A DNA stretch of 64,000 nt from Starkeya sp. ORNL1 (lineage in GTDB: Bacteria; Pseudomonadota; Alphaproteobacteria; Rhizobiales; Xanthobacteraceae). This document shows positions 37,290-47,839 of this stretch, in pieces. The notes beneath the pieces were generated by a model, which worked only from the letters and a program-made list of their open reading frames with translations, was not told where the DNA came from and made no database searches. Every line of letters starts with the position of its first letter. Position 1 is the first letter of the stretch. The translations under genes were made by a program, and so were the position numbers. The stretch spans positions 1,054,001-1,118,000 of the forward strand of contig NZ_CP048834.1 of the NCBI RefSeq assembly GCF_012971745.1, in the 5' to 3' direction.

Positions 37290-38270
37290 CTATTCGATCA
37301 CGACGTCGGCGCTGCTCAGGAGCGAAGGCGGGACCGTCAGGCCGAGCGACTGGGCGGCCTTCAGATTGATGAAGAACTCCACTTTCGTCACGCGCTGGAC
37401 CGGCAGATCGGCCGGCTTCTCGCCCTTGAGGATGCGCCCGGCATAGATTCCAGTGTGTCGATGCGATTGCTGGAAATCGCCGCCATAGCTCATCAGCCCG
37501 CCGGCCACCGGAAAATCGCGGCTCTGGGTGATCGCCGGAACGGCATGCTGCGCGGCAAGTTCGGCGAGCCGCCGGCTGCGATTGGCGAAATAGGGATCGG
37601 AAGTGAAGACGAGCCCGGCGGCCTCCATGTCGCGGACCGACGCGAACATCCCCTCGAATTCGTCGGACTTGCTGGCGTTCAGCACCCGCAGCTGCAGGCC
37701 GAGCGTAGCGGCGGCGGCATGGAGATTCGTCAATTGCGAGTTGACGGTCGGGCTGGTCGGGTTGGCCGCAATCGCGAAGCGCTTGGCCTCCGGGAACAAC
37801 TCGCTCATGAACTCCAGGCGCTTGCGCGAAACCTCGACGCTCAGGCTCGTCACCCCGGTCATGTTGCCGTCCGGCCGGGACAGGCTGGTTACCAGCCCAA
37901 GCGCGACGGGATCACCGCCAAGTTCGAAGACGATCGGGATGTCGCTCGTGGCCGACTTCGCCGCGAGCGCCACCTCCGCACCGCCCGGTGCGACAATCAC
38001 CGTCACCGCGCGCTTGACGAGTTCCGCCGCCAGCGCCGGCAATTGACGATATTGCCCGTCCGCCCATTGGAACTGGATGGCGACGTTGCGTCCCTCGACA
38101 TATCCGGTCTCGGCCAGCCCTTCCGCGAAGGCGGCAAGGCGGCTGGCGTAACGTTCCGGATTCTCGGAGCCGAGATAGCCGATCACAGGCATGGCGGACG
38201 GTTGCGCGCGTGCCGGTCCTGCCCATGCCACGACCCCAACCATCGAAGCGATGAAGTCGCGCCGCCGCAT
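37290..38270 (-). CDS. ABC_sub_bind family periplasmic binding protein
   Basis: 326 residues from the ATG at 38270. N-terminus MRRRDFIASMVG is Tat-like and ends ARAQP. The mature part follows the ABC_sub_bind (PF04392, tryptophan/tyrosine-binding-like) family: VIGYLGSENPERYASRLAAFAEGL, GYVEGRNVAIQFQWADGQY and PIVFELGGDPVALGLV. No permease or ATPase gene lies beside it; the next gene is the cyclase. Such orphan proteins are plentiful in Bradyrhizobium and relatives. Here it may act as a co-sensor, by inference. Confidence 0.85.
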   Translation of the reverse strand: MRRRDFIASMVGVVAWAGPARAQPSAMPVIGYLGSENPERYASRLAAFAEGLAETGYVEGRNVAIQFQWADGQYRQLPALAAELVKRAVTVIVAPGGAEVALAAKSATSDIPIVFELGGDPVALGLVTSLSRPDGNMTGVTSLSVEVSRKRLEFMSELFPEAKRFAIAANPTSPTVNSQLTNLHAAAATLGLQLRVLNASKSDEFEGMFASVRDMEAAGLVFTSDPYFANRSRRLAELAAQHAVPAITQSRDFPVAGGLMSYGGDFQQSHRHTGIYAGRILKGEKPADLPVQRVTKVEFFINLKAAQSLGLTVPPSLLSSADVVIE

Positions 38271-38471
38271 CCAGGCTGTTGCTCGGCGAGAGCCCGAGCG
38301 ATGCGGCAGGAGGTCGTCTCGGCCGGCGACCGACATGGCTGCAACCCTGAGCGCTGAACATAAGCTCGCGCAATTGGCATCATAGCCGCGCGGCGGGAGC
38401 GGCGAAAGTCGTCAACTACGATCGGAACAGGCCCCTCACGGCCGAACTCTCAGCACAATACGGGTCGCTGG

Positions 38472-40790
38472 CTACGCGCCCTGCGCATCCTGCCCGCGCA
38501 GCAGATCCGAGCCACCGACCAACGGGAAGCCGAGGCCCGCCCAGCGGCCGGGGGTCCAGTTGCGCAGCAGCCAGGGCACGCGGGTCGCGGGCAGCGCCTT
38601 GGAGAACAGGAAGCCCTGCGCGAAGTCGCAGCCATTCATCCTGAGATAGGCCGCCTGCGACACCGTCTCGACGCCCTCGGCGGTGGTCTTGATGCCGAGG
38701 CTGTGGCCGAGATTGACCACGGCGCGGACGATGGCAGCGTCATCGGCGTCGCGCTCGATGTCGCTGATGAAGGAGCGGTCGATCTTGATGCGGTCGACCG
38801 GGAATTGCTTGAGATGGGTGAGCGAGGCGTAGCCGGTGCCGAAATCGTCGAGCGCGATCAGCACGCCGGCATGGTGCAGCTTCGACAGGCTGTGGCGCAC
38901 CGCCTCGATGCCGCGGCCGAGGAACACGCTCTCCGTCACCTCGATGGCGAGGCGCTCGGGTGGTACCGAGCGCTCGGCAAGCGCGTCGAGCACCCGCTCG
39001 GCCAACTCGCCGCGGGCGAATTCGGCCGAGGTGACATTGATGGCGACGCGGCCGAACTCGTGGCCGGCATCCAGCCATTCGCGCATGTCGCGCACCGCGA
39101 CATCCAGCACCCGGGCGCCGATGGCGATGGCGAGGTCGGTGTCCTCGAACGCGCCGGCGAAATCGCCCGGGCCGAGCAGCCCCTTGCGCGGATGGCGCCA
39201 GCGCAGCAGCGCCTCGAAGCCGGCAATGGCGCCGGTGCGCAGCGAGATCTTCGGCTGGTAATAAGGCAGGAACTCGCCATTCTCGAGCCCCATGCGCACG
39301 CGGCCATTGAGCTGGACGCGGCTCTCGGTGGCCTCGCGCATCACCACGTCATACTGCACCACGATGCCGCGCCCGGCGGCCTTGGCGCGGTAGAGCGCGA
39401 TGTCGGCGTTCTTGAGCAGTTCCTGCGGATCGGTGCCGTGCTCCGGTGCCATGGCGAAGCCGATGCTGCCGCGGCACGAGAGCTTGCCACGGCGATAGAC
39501 GAAGGGCTCGCGCAGCGCCTCGAGGATACGTTCGGCAACTTCCATGCCCTCGGCCGCGCTGGTGACGCGGTCCAGCACCACGACGAACTCGTCGCCGCCG
39601 AGCCGGGCGACGGTGTCGACCTCGCGCACGCATTCGATCAGCCGGCGCGCCGCCTCGATCAGCAGCGCGTCGCCGGCATCGTGGCCGAGCGCGTCGTTGA
39701 CGTCCTTGAACTGGTCGAGATCGATCAGCAGCAGCACGACATGGCAGCCGGCGCGGCGGGCGCGGCGCAGCGCGACGTCGAGCCGGTCGCGCATCAGGCC
39801 GCGATTGGGCAGGTCGGTCAGCGCATCATGATTGGCCATGTGCCACATGCGCTGCTCGGCTTCCTTCTGCTCGGTGACGTCCTGCAGGATGCCGAAGGCG
39901 CGGACCGCGGCCTCGCCGTCGCGCTCGATGTCGCAGCTCTTGCGCACCATGCGGTTGCGGCCCTGCGCATCGATGAAGGGCAGCTCCAGCTCGAAGGATT
40001 CGCCAGTTCGCAGCGAGGCTTCGAAGCGGCGCTGGAACTGGGCACGGGCCTCGCTCGGGAAATGCGACAAAGCAAGGTCCGGCGAGGGCTCGCGCCCGGG
40101 CGTCATGCCATAGATGCGATAGACGCCGTCCGACCAGGTGAGCTTGCCGCTGGCGACGTCGAATTCCCAGCCGCCAACCTTGGCGAGGCGCTCGGTCTGC
40201 GCCAGCAGCGTCTGGCGCCGCCACAGTTCACGGCTCTGGTGCTCCAGCTGGTTCTGGCTGGTGCGGCGATGCTCGAGCTCGCTCTTGGCGCTGCGGGTGG
40301 CCTCGTGGAGGCGGATCTGGTCGGCGACGACGGACGCCAGATGGCGCACGATCTCGGCCTCCCCGGCGGTCAGTTCGCGCGGCTCCGGCCCGAAGATGCA
40401 CAGCGCGCCGATATTGAGGCCGGGCCGCACCGCGACCGGAGCGCCGGCATAGAAGCGGATATGCGGCGCGCCGGTGACATAGGCATTGTCGCGGAAGCGC
40501 GGATCGGCGGTGGTGTCGGGCACGACGAGGATGTCGTCGGACAGGATGGTCCAGGTGCTGAAGGAATCCTCGCGCGATGTCCCGTCAATGGCGAGGCCGA
40601 TGCCGGAGGTCGCCTTGAACCATTGCCGGTCGCGATCGACCATGCCGACGCAGGCCGACGTCGCACCGAGCGCTTCACACGCAATGGCGCAGATGCCGTC
40701 CATCGACGGCGTCGGGCAGGCATTCAGGATGTCGAGGGCATAGAGTTCCGCAAGCCGCTCCGCCTCGTTCTCCGGTACCGGATATGCCAT
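38472..40790 (-). CDS. GAF-PAS-GGDEF-EAL cyclic-di-GMP enzyme
   Basis: 772 residues, soluble. GAF about 15-170 (phytochrome-like context, SFSTWTILSDDILVVPD), PAS about 205-310, GGDEF about 330-490 and EAL about 500-750. The synthase motif RLGGDEF and its inhibitory site REVD are intact. The phosphodiesterase motif FEALLRWRHP, the EVTES glutamate and loop DDFGTGYASL are also intact. It can in principle both make and break cyclic di-GMP, with the balance set by the GAF and PAS sensors. Single gene with no obvious operon partner. Confidence 0.92.
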   Translation of the reverse strand: MAYPVPENEAERLAELYALDILNACPTPSMDGICAIACEALGATSACVGMVDRDRQWFKATSGIGLAIDGTSREDSFSTWTILSDDILVVPDTTADPRFRDNAYVTGAPHIRFYAGAPVAVRPGLNIGALCIFGPEPRELTAGEAEIVRHLASVVADQIRLHEATRSAKSELEHRRTSQNQLEHQSRELWRRQTLLAQTERLAKVGGWEFDVASGKLTWSDGVYRIYGMTPGREPSPDLALSHFPSEARAQFQRRFEASLRTGESFELELPFIDAQGRNRMVRKSCDIERDGEAAVRAFGILQDVTEQKEAEQRMWHMANHDALTDLPNRGLMRDRLDVALRRARRAGCHVVLLLIDLDQFKDVNDALGHDAGDALLIEAARRLIECVREVDTVARLGGDEFVVVLDRVTSAAEGMEVAERILEALREPFVYRRGKLSCRGSIGFAMAPEHGTDPQELLKNADIALYRAKAAGRGIVVQYDVVMREATESRVQLNGRVRMGLENGEFLPYYQPKISLRTGAIAGFEALLRWRHPRKGLLGPGDFAGAFEDTDLAIAIGARVLDVAVRDMREWLDAGHEFGRVAINVTSAEFARGELAERVLDALAERSVPPERLAIEVTESVFLGRGIEAVRHSLSKLHHAGVLIALDDFGTGYASLTHLKQFPVDRIKIDRSFISDIERDADDAAIVRAVVNLGHSLGIKTTAEGVETVSQAAYLRMNGCDFAQGFLFSKALPATRVPWLLRNWTPGRWAGLGFPLVGGSDLLRGQDAQGA

Positions 40791-40990
40791 CGAATATGTC
40801 TTCCCGGTCGGCGAAGATCGAGGAGCGTTTTCGGATGTCGAACGCGCCGGTCCGGCAGATTTTTCTGCCCTTCACCGGTGTCGACCTTCCAAACAGCCCT
40901 CACCCCGCGCGTCGTCTAGATGCCATATCGAAACGCGCAACCCTACGTTACTTTGGGGCTGTTAATGCCCGCTTTTTATGTTTAGTGAAT

Positions 40991-41033
40991 GTGGTGTGAA
41001 CCCGTTCAGCGAAACTTCCGGGTGCCACACCAC
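40991..41033 (-). terminator. Hairpin after ureG
   Basis: GTGGTGTG (40991-40998) and CACACCAC (41026-41033) form a perfect 8-bp stem extended by CCCG/CGGG inside, starting six bases after the ureG stop. No strong T run follows, so this is a likely 3' end of the urea operon transcript but not a textbook intrinsic terminator. Confidence 0.5.
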
Positions 41034-41038
41034 TCCTT

Positions 41039-41689
41039 TCAGACACCGGCGAGAGCCGGGCTCTTCGAACCATGCGGCACCAGGCCGCCGGCCTGCTCGA
41101 TGAAGCGCGCCACGTCCTCGACGCCCTGGCCCGCCCGCACATTGGCGAAGACGAAAGGACGGCGTCCGCGCATGCGCTGCGAATCCCGGTCCATCACCTC
41201 CAGCGAGGCGCCGACATAGGGCGCGAGGTCGATCTTGTTGATGACGAGGAGGTCCGAGCGGGTGATGCCGGGACCGCCCTTGCGCGGGATCTTCTCCCCC
41301 GCCGAAACGTCGATGACGTAGATGGTGATGTCGGCAAGCTCGGGCGAGAAGGTCGCGGCGAGATTGTCGCCGCCGGATTCGATCAGGATGAGGTCGAGCT
41401 TCGGGAAGCGCGCGCGCATGTCCGCGATCGCCGCAAGGTTCGCAGAGGCGTCCTCGCGGATCGCGGTGTGCGGGCAGCCGCCGGTCTCCACCCCCATGAT
41501 GCGCTCGGCGGGCAGCGCCCCGGCGCGGGTGAGGATTTCGGCATCCTCCTTGGTGTAGATATCGTTGGTGATGGCGCAGAGGTCGTAGCGCTCGCGGAAT
41601 GTCCGGCACAGCGCTTCCATCAGCGCGGTCTTGCCCGAGCCCACCGGCCCGCCAATGCCGACCCGCAGCGGCCCGCTCGTCTCCATCAT
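41039..41689 (-). CDS. ureG: Urease accessory GTPase
   Basis: 216 residues; GGGAGAAGG stands directly before a double ATG. P-loop [11 protein letters not shown], the metal-binding CPH in [13 protein letters not shown], and [12 protein letters not shown] for guanine recognition. It hydrolyses GTP to drive nickel delivery into apo-urease with UreD and UreF. Last gene of the urea operon, 17 bp after ureF. Confidence 0.95.
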   Translation of the reverse strand: MMETSGPLRVGIGGPVGSGKTALMEALCRTFRERYDLCAITNDIYTKEDAEILTRAGALPAERIMGVETGGCPHTAIREDASANLAAIADMRARFPKLDLILIESGGDNLAATFSPELADITIYVIDVSAGEKIPRKGGPGITRSDLLVINKIDLAPYVGASLEVMDRDSQRMRGRRPFVFANVRAGQGVEDVARFIEQAGGLVPHGSKSPALAGV

Positions 41690-41706
41690 CCTTCTCCCAT
41701 CTGCAC

Positions 41707-42420
41707 TCAGCTTCGGAACAGTCTCGTATATTGCGTCTCGTGGCGCATCGAGGCGATATCGGAGCGCAGCGCAGCGCAGGCGATCGCATCGAGCGGCACG
41801 TCGGGCGCCGCCTGAGCCGCGGCCCGCACCTCGGCGACGAGGCCGGCCAGCACGCGGTTGCCGTCGGTCTGGCCCAGCGGCACCAGGCGCACCGCGGCGG
41901 AGACCAGATTGGCGGCCACCGCGGTGAGGAAAGCCGAGAGTGTGGAGGCAAGCGGCAGGCCATGTGCCGCCGCGCTGACGCCGACCGCCACCGGATAGGC
42001 GACGCGTCCGTCCCAGGCGTGCGCCAGCCGGTCGAGCCTGGGCGCCGGCCAGGCGGCGCGGGTCGCGGTCATGAAGGCGTCGCCCTGGTTCAGCGTCTCC
42101 ATCTGCCGCTCGCGCGAGGGTGCGAACGCCGCCGCCAGTTCCGCCACTTCGCGCAGATCGGCGTCCGAACCATCGCGCAGTGCGCGCCAGGCAAGAGCGA
42201 GCAGCACCGCATCGCAGAACGGCCCGCCGTGCCGGATCAGGTCGGAGACCCAATCCATCAGCGTCGCCGCATCGCGGATGTCCCCGGTCTCCACTGCCCA
42301 TTCGAGCCCGTGCGAATAGGCGAAGGCGCCGACCGGATAGGCCGGCGACAGCCAGACCAGCAGCGGCAGCAGGTCGACGGCGTCCTGGTGCCCGCCGGCC
42401 TCAGCCGTGCCGGTGGGCAT
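41707..42420 (-). CDS. ureF: Urease accessory protein
   Basis: 237 residues from the ATG at 42420; the open frame continues upstream only because it is antiphase to the His-repeat of ureE. The start [22 protein letters not shown] is diagnostic for UreF. All-helical protein that forms the UreD-UreF-UreG complex and gates GTP-driven nickel insertion. It overlaps the 3' end of ureE by 20 bp, so translation is coupled. Confidence 0.94.
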   Translation of the reverse strand: MPTGTAEAGGHQDAVDLLPLLVWLSPAYPVGAFAYSHGLEWAVETGDIRDAATLMDWVSDLIRHGGPFCDAVLLALAWRALRDGSDADLREVAELAAAFAPSRERQMETLNQGDAFMTATRAAWPAPRLDRLAHAWDGRVAYPVAVGVSAAAHGLPLASTLSAFLTAVAANLVSAAVRLVPLGQTDGNRVLAGLVAEVRAAAQAAPDVPLDAIACAALRSDIASMRHETQYTRLFRS

Positions 42421-43132
42421 GGTCGTGGTGGTGATCGTCGTGGTCGTGGCCGCGCTTGTGGTCATGGTCGTGCACGTGGATCACGTCGCGGGCCGGCTCG
42501 TGAGCATGTTTGTGGTCGTGGTCGTGGCCATGATCGTGCCCATGATCATGGTCGTGACCATGGTGCGCGTGGTCGTGGTGCGCGTGATCGTGGTGCGCGT
42601 GATCGTGGTGGCTGTGGCCGCAGCCGCATGCTTCACCGTGCTCATGATGATCGTGGGCATGGTGTTCATGTGCGTGATGCTCGTGGCCGTGGGCTTCCGC
42701 CGCCTCATAGGCGCCGCCTTCCGGCTCGAACGCGGCTTCCACCACCGACACGGTGGCGCCGAGACCGCGCGCCATCTCTTCCAGCACGTTGTCGCGCGCA
42801 ATGCGGATGCGGTCGGCCAGCAACTCCGCCGCCACGTGGCGATTGCCGAGATGCCAGGCGAGGCGGGCGAGGTGATGGGCGTCGCGGGCGACGATCTCCG
42901 CCACCGGCTCCTCGGCCGCGACCACGGCGACGATCCGGCCGTCATCGAGCTTCAGGCCGTCGCCATGCTTCAGGTGGGTCGCCTCAGTGAGGTCCAGCAG
43001 GAAGGCTACATCGCCCTCCCCGCGCATGGCGATGCGGCGGCGGTGGCGGCCATCATGCGGCAGCACCACGCGGTCGGCGGCGCTCGCCGCATTCCAGGTG
43101 CCGGCGGGAAGGACCTCATTGGCGCGGATCAT
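42401..43132 (-). CDS. ureE: Urease nickel chaperone with very long His tail
   Basis: 243 residues. Residues 1-140 are the standard UreE fold (VVLPHDGRHRRRIAM, DLTEATHLKHGDGLKL, HLARLAWHLGNRH). From about 148 to the end the chain is a His/Asp/Glu/Ala-rich tail with about 45 His residues and a CGCG pair, far longer than the short His tail of the enteric protein. It should bind many nickel ions and act as a store as well as a donor to urease. It starts 38 bp after ureC. Confidence 0.94.
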   Translation of the reverse strand: MIRANEVLPAGTWNAASAADRVVLPHDGRHRRRIAMRGEGDVAFLLDLTEATHLKHGDGLKLDDGRIVAVVAAEEPVAEIVARDAHHLARLAWHLGNRHVAAELLADRIRIARDNVLEEMARGLGATVSVVEAAFEPEGGAYEAAEAHGHEHHAHEHHAHDHHEHGEACGCGHSHHDHAHHDHAHHDHAHHGHDHDHGHDHGHDHDHKHAHEPARDVIHVHDHDHKRGHDHDDHHHDHAHRHG

Positions 43133-43170
43133 GGGTGAACTCCTGCTCGGTCGCGATGCCCCGCATTCAC

Positions 43171-44883
<1,713 letters not shown>

Positions 44884-44893
44884 GGGGGTCTCG

Positions 44894-45289
44894 TCACATC
44901 ACGGGTGAGAAGGCGGGATGCGTGGCGGCTTTTCGATCGAACGTATAGGTCGTCGCACACTCGAGATCGGCATTGATCTCGGCGATGAAGTAGTCGGCGA
45001 AGTGAGCGGATCCATCTTCCCATGCGGCCATGGCGCGGCGGATCGCCCCTTCATGCGAGAAGGTCAGGTCGTCCTGATCGAGCAGCGATTGCAGGACCGA
45101 CAGCACATCCGCCTTGCTCCAGCCGAGCGTGCGACGCAGCACCCACACCATCTCGTGGACGACGACCGCATTGACGAGCACGGGCGTGTCGGGAGCGATG
45201 GATTCGAGTAGTTGCTGTGCCTTCCCGCTTTCGATCGGGCTGTCCTGCAGGATCAGACGCAGCAGGACATTGGTGTCGAACCCGATCAT
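44894..45289 (-). CDS. VapC-type PIN toxin within the urease operon
   Basis: 131 residues. PIN fold: Asp in [11 protein letters not shown], Glu in [12 protein letters not shown], Asp in [11 protein letters not shown] and the last acidic position in YTFDRKAA. It is a likely RNase toxin. Its ATG overlaps the antitoxin stop by four bases (ATGA). It lies between ureAB and ureC in the same orientation, so it would be co-transcribed with the urease genes. Confidence 0.9.
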   Translation of the reverse strand: MIGFDTNVLLRLILQDSPIESGKAQQLLESIAPDTPVLVNAVVVHEMVWVLRRTLGWSKADVLSVLQSLLDQDDLTFSHEGAIRRAMAAWEDGSAHFADYFIAEINADLECATTYTFDRKAATHPAFSPVM

Positions 45290-45570
45290 GGCTTCTTGCC
45301 CAGCCCGCTCAAATAGCGTTCCCGCATCGCTTCGTCGATCGCCGCGTCGATATCCTCGTCCGTCAGCGGCCGCTCCAGCTTCACCGGCTCGCGCGAGCGC
45401 ACCCAGTCGAGGAAACGCTTCGGCTTGCGCGGCGCCACCTCGGCGGTGCCGTCGTCGCGGAGTACCACGTGGAGCTTGTCGCCGGCCTTCATGTTCCAGC
45501 GCTTGCGCAGTTCGGCCGGCAAGGTGAACTGGCCCTTGCTGGTGAGGGTGATGTCAGTCTCGTAAGGCAT
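45286..45570 (-). CDS. AbrB/MazE-type antitoxin within the urease operon
   Basis: 94 residues. The swapped-hairpin AbrB/SpoVT DNA-binding domain is seen in TLTSKGQFTLPAELRKRWNMKAGDKL. The C-terminal 45 residues are acidic and flexible, suited to toxin binding. A Shine-Dalgarno AAGGAG stands 8 bases before the ATG. An 11-bp inverted repeat flanks the Shine-Dalgarno, one arm being the first 11 bases of the gene, and could be the autoregulatory operator. Confidence 0.9.
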   Translation of the reverse strand: MPYETDITLTSKGQFTLPAELRKRWNMKAGDKLHVVLRDDGTAEVAPRKPKRFLDWVRSREPVKLERPLTDEDIDAAIDEAMRERYLSGLGKKP

Positions 45571-45606
45571 GACGCAATCTCCTTACTTTGAAGATATGCC
45601 TTACGA
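45560..45606. promoter_or_regulatory. Candidate antitoxin operator, 11-bp inverted repeat
   Basis: TCGTAAGGCAT (45560-45570) and ATGCCTTACGA (45596-45606) are exact inverted copies with a 25-bp spacer containing the antitoxin Shine-Dalgarno. A further GCCTT-CCGC-AAGGC palindrome is at 45609-45622 in the 55-bp gap after ureAB. Confidence 0.6.
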
Positions 45607-45625
45607 CAGCCTTCCGCAAGGCAAC

Positions 45626-46246
45626 TCACAGCTTCCCCATCACGTCCTGCCGGAACCCATAGACCTCGCGCTTGCCGGCGAGCGCGACCAGCGTCACCTC
45701 GCGGGACTGGCCGGGCTCGAAGCGCACCGCGGTGCCGGAGGGGATGGCGAGGCGCATGCCGCGCGCCTTGTCCCGCTCGAAGGCGAGCGCCGGGTTGGTC
45801 TCGAAGAAATGGTAATGGCTGCCGACCTGGATCGGCCGGTCGCCGGTATTGGCGACCGTGAGCGCGACGGTCTCGCGGCCGGCGAGCAGCTCGATCTCGC
45901 CGTCCTCCACCAGCACCTCGCCGGGCACGACGGCGGCATGCGCGCCGCGGATCGGCTCATGCACCGTCACCAGCTTGGTGCCATCCGGGAAGGTCGCCTC
46001 GACCTGCACGTCATGGATGATCTCGGCGATGCCGGGCATCACCTGCTCGGCGGTCAGCACGGTGGCGCCAAGGGTCATCAGTTCGGCGACGCTCTTGCCG
46101 TCGCGCGCGCCCTCGATGACGACATCGGTGATCAGCGCGATCGCCTCCGGATGGTTGAGCTTCACGCCGCGCTCCAACCGGCGGCGCGCCACCATGGCAG
46201 CCATGGCGACCAGCAGCTTGTCCTTCTCACGGGGGCTCAGATTCAT
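45626..46246 (-). CDS. ureAB: Fused urease gamma-beta subunit
   Basis: 206 residues joining the gamma subunit (1-100: [29 protein letters not shown] region, [31 protein letters not shown]) to the beta subunit (105-206: [33 protein letters not shown]). In most bacteria these are two genes, ureA and ureB; a fusion is best known from Helicobacter. Here the linker is very short. It forms the non-catalytic shell of urease with UreC. Confidence 0.94.
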   Translation of the reverse strand: MNLSPREKDKLLVAMAAMVARRRLERGVKLNHPEAIALITDVVIEGARDGKSVAELMTLGATVLTAEQVMPGIAEIIHDVQVEATFPDGTKLVTVHEPIRGAHAAVVPGEVLVEDGEIELLAGRETVALTVANTGDRPIQVGSHYHFFETNPALAFERDKARGMRLAIPSGTAVRFEPGQSREVTLVALAGKREVYGFRQDVMGKL

Positions 46247-46290
46247 CGGGACTCTCCGGAAACAGGCGGATCAGAAGCGGAAAACAGGCA

Positions 46291-47163
46291 TCAGGAATGC
46301 CAGATGCGCGGCGGGTCAGCTATGCCCAATTCGCCGATGATGCGGCGCAGCGCCTTGTCCAGTACCGCGCTGTCGCGCGCCAGCAGGCGAACCGAAAGCA
46401 TGCCGTCCCAGGCGCTGGCGCCGGCCTCGAGCGTGGGGGCGAGATCATCGGGCAGACCGAGCGCAGCGCGCACCGCCTCCAGCCGCGCCTCGGCATCGGG
46501 GGCCACCAGCAGAACCGTGGCAAAGGCGGCCGCCCCCAGAGCAATGCTGGGGCGATCGAGCAGCTTTGCTATGTCGCCGCCGAGATCGAGCCCATCGGCA
46601 TAGATCAGCCGGCCATTGCGACGGATGCGCCAGCGATCATGGAGCGCCCCGGTCGCAAAGCGCTCGCCCCGCGCGGCGCGGCCGAGCGCGACCGGTTCCA
46701 CCAGAAGCAGGCGGGCGCCCTCCCTGACCTCGGCGGAGATGGTGCGCTCCACCCTCGCCTGATCGAAGAGGATGGTCCATTGCGGCAGCCAGTCGAGGCT
46801 GGCGCCGGGCTCGACCAGGAGATCGACGTCGATCTTCGAGACCGCGCCGTCGGAGCGATAGATCTTCTCCGCCGCCTGCGTCGTCGCCACCAGATGGGCA
46901 CCGGCGCGGGCGATCATCTGCGTCGCCACCGCGTCGCCGCCCGCGATCCCTCCGCCGGTATTGATCAGCACCGCCTCCAGCGCGGCACCGCGCTTGCCGG
47001 AGCGCGGGAAACGGGCGCGGCTCGGCCCGGCCTCCTCCAGCCGGCCGAGCACGGTGCGCTCACCCAGCGCCCTCGCCTCGACCAGCACCCGGCCATGCGA
47101 GCGCAAGCCGGCGGGAACGCGCTCGATCGGAGAGAAATCAGACGGCAATGCGGTTACGTACAT
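46291..47163 (-). CDS. ureD: Urease accessory protein
   Basis: 290 residues. INTGGGIAGGD, TTQAAEKIYRSDGA and LPQWTILFDQARVERTI are conserved UreD/UreH segments. It binds apo-urease and, with UreF and UreG, channels nickel to the active site. The start overlaps the 3' end of urtE by 26 bp, so uptake and enzyme genes are one transcription unit. Confidence 0.93.
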   Translation of the reverse strand: MYVTALPSDFSPIERVPAGLRSHGRVLVEARALGERTVLGRLEEAGPSRARFPRSGKRGAALEAVLINTGGGIAGGDAVATQMIARAGAHLVATTQAAEKIYRSDGAVSKIDVDLLVEPGASLDWLPQWTILFDQARVERTISAEVREGARLLLVEPVALGRAARGERFATGALHDRWRIRRNGRLIYADGLDLGGDIAKLLDRPSIALGAAAFATVLLVAPDAEARLEAVRAALGLPDDLAPTLEAGASAWDGMLSVRLLARDSAVLDKALRRIIGELGIADPPRIWHS

Positions 47164-47833
47164 CCGGGTCCTCGAGCGCCGCGCCGTCGCCCGACATCAC
47201 CACCGCGCCGCGCTCCATCACGATGAAATGGTCGGCAAGTTCCTTGGCGAAGTCAAAATACTGCTCGACCAGCACGATCGCCATGTCGCCCTTGGAACGC
47301 AGATAACGGATGGCGTTGCCGATGTCCTTGATGATGGAGGGCTGGATGCCCTCGGTCGGCTCGTCCAGCACCAGCACCTTGGGCCGCATCACCAGTGCGC
47401 GGCCGATGGCGAGCTGCTGCTGCTGGCCGCCGGAGAGGTCGCCGCCACGCCGGCGCAGCATGGAATCCAGCACCGGAAACAGCGAGAACACATCGTCCGG
47501 TATCTCGCGCTCGCTGCGCTTCAGCGGCGCGAAGCCGGTCTCCAGATTTTCCGCCACGGTGAGGAGCGGAAAGATCTCGCGGCCCTGCGGCACGAAGGCG
47601 ATGCCGCGGCGCGCGCGCTCGGCCGGCGCCAGGGTGGTGATGTCGGCGCCATTGAAATGGATGGCCCCCCTGGCGATCGGCGCCTGGCCGACAATGGCGC
47701 GCATCAGGCTGGTCTTGCCGACACCATTGCGCCCGAGCACGCACGTGACCTTGCCGGCCTCGGCCTTCAGCGAGACCCCGCGCAGTGCCTGGGCGGCGCC
47801 GTAGAACAGATTGACGTCCTTGACTTCGAGCAT
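47138..47833 (-). CDS. urtE: Urea ABC transporter ATPase
   Basis: 231 residues, LivF-like. Walker A GRNGVGKTS, signature LSGGQQQQLAIG, Walker B VLVLDEPTEGIQPS. One of the two ATPases of the urea importer. Begins 6 bp after the urtD stop. Confidence 0.94.
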   Translation of the reverse strand: MLEVKDVNLFYGAAQALRGVSLKAEAGKVTCVLGRNGVGKTSLMRAIVGQAPIARGAIHFNGADITTLAPAERARRGIAFVPQGREIFPLLTVAENLETGFAPLKRSEREIPDDVFSLFPVLDSMLRRRGGDLSGGQQQQLAIGRALVMRPKVLVLDEPTEGIQPSIIKDIGNAIRYLRSKGDMAIVLVEQYFDFAKELADHFIVMERGAVVMSGDGAALEDPDVRNRIAV

Positions 47834-47839
47834 GATGCG

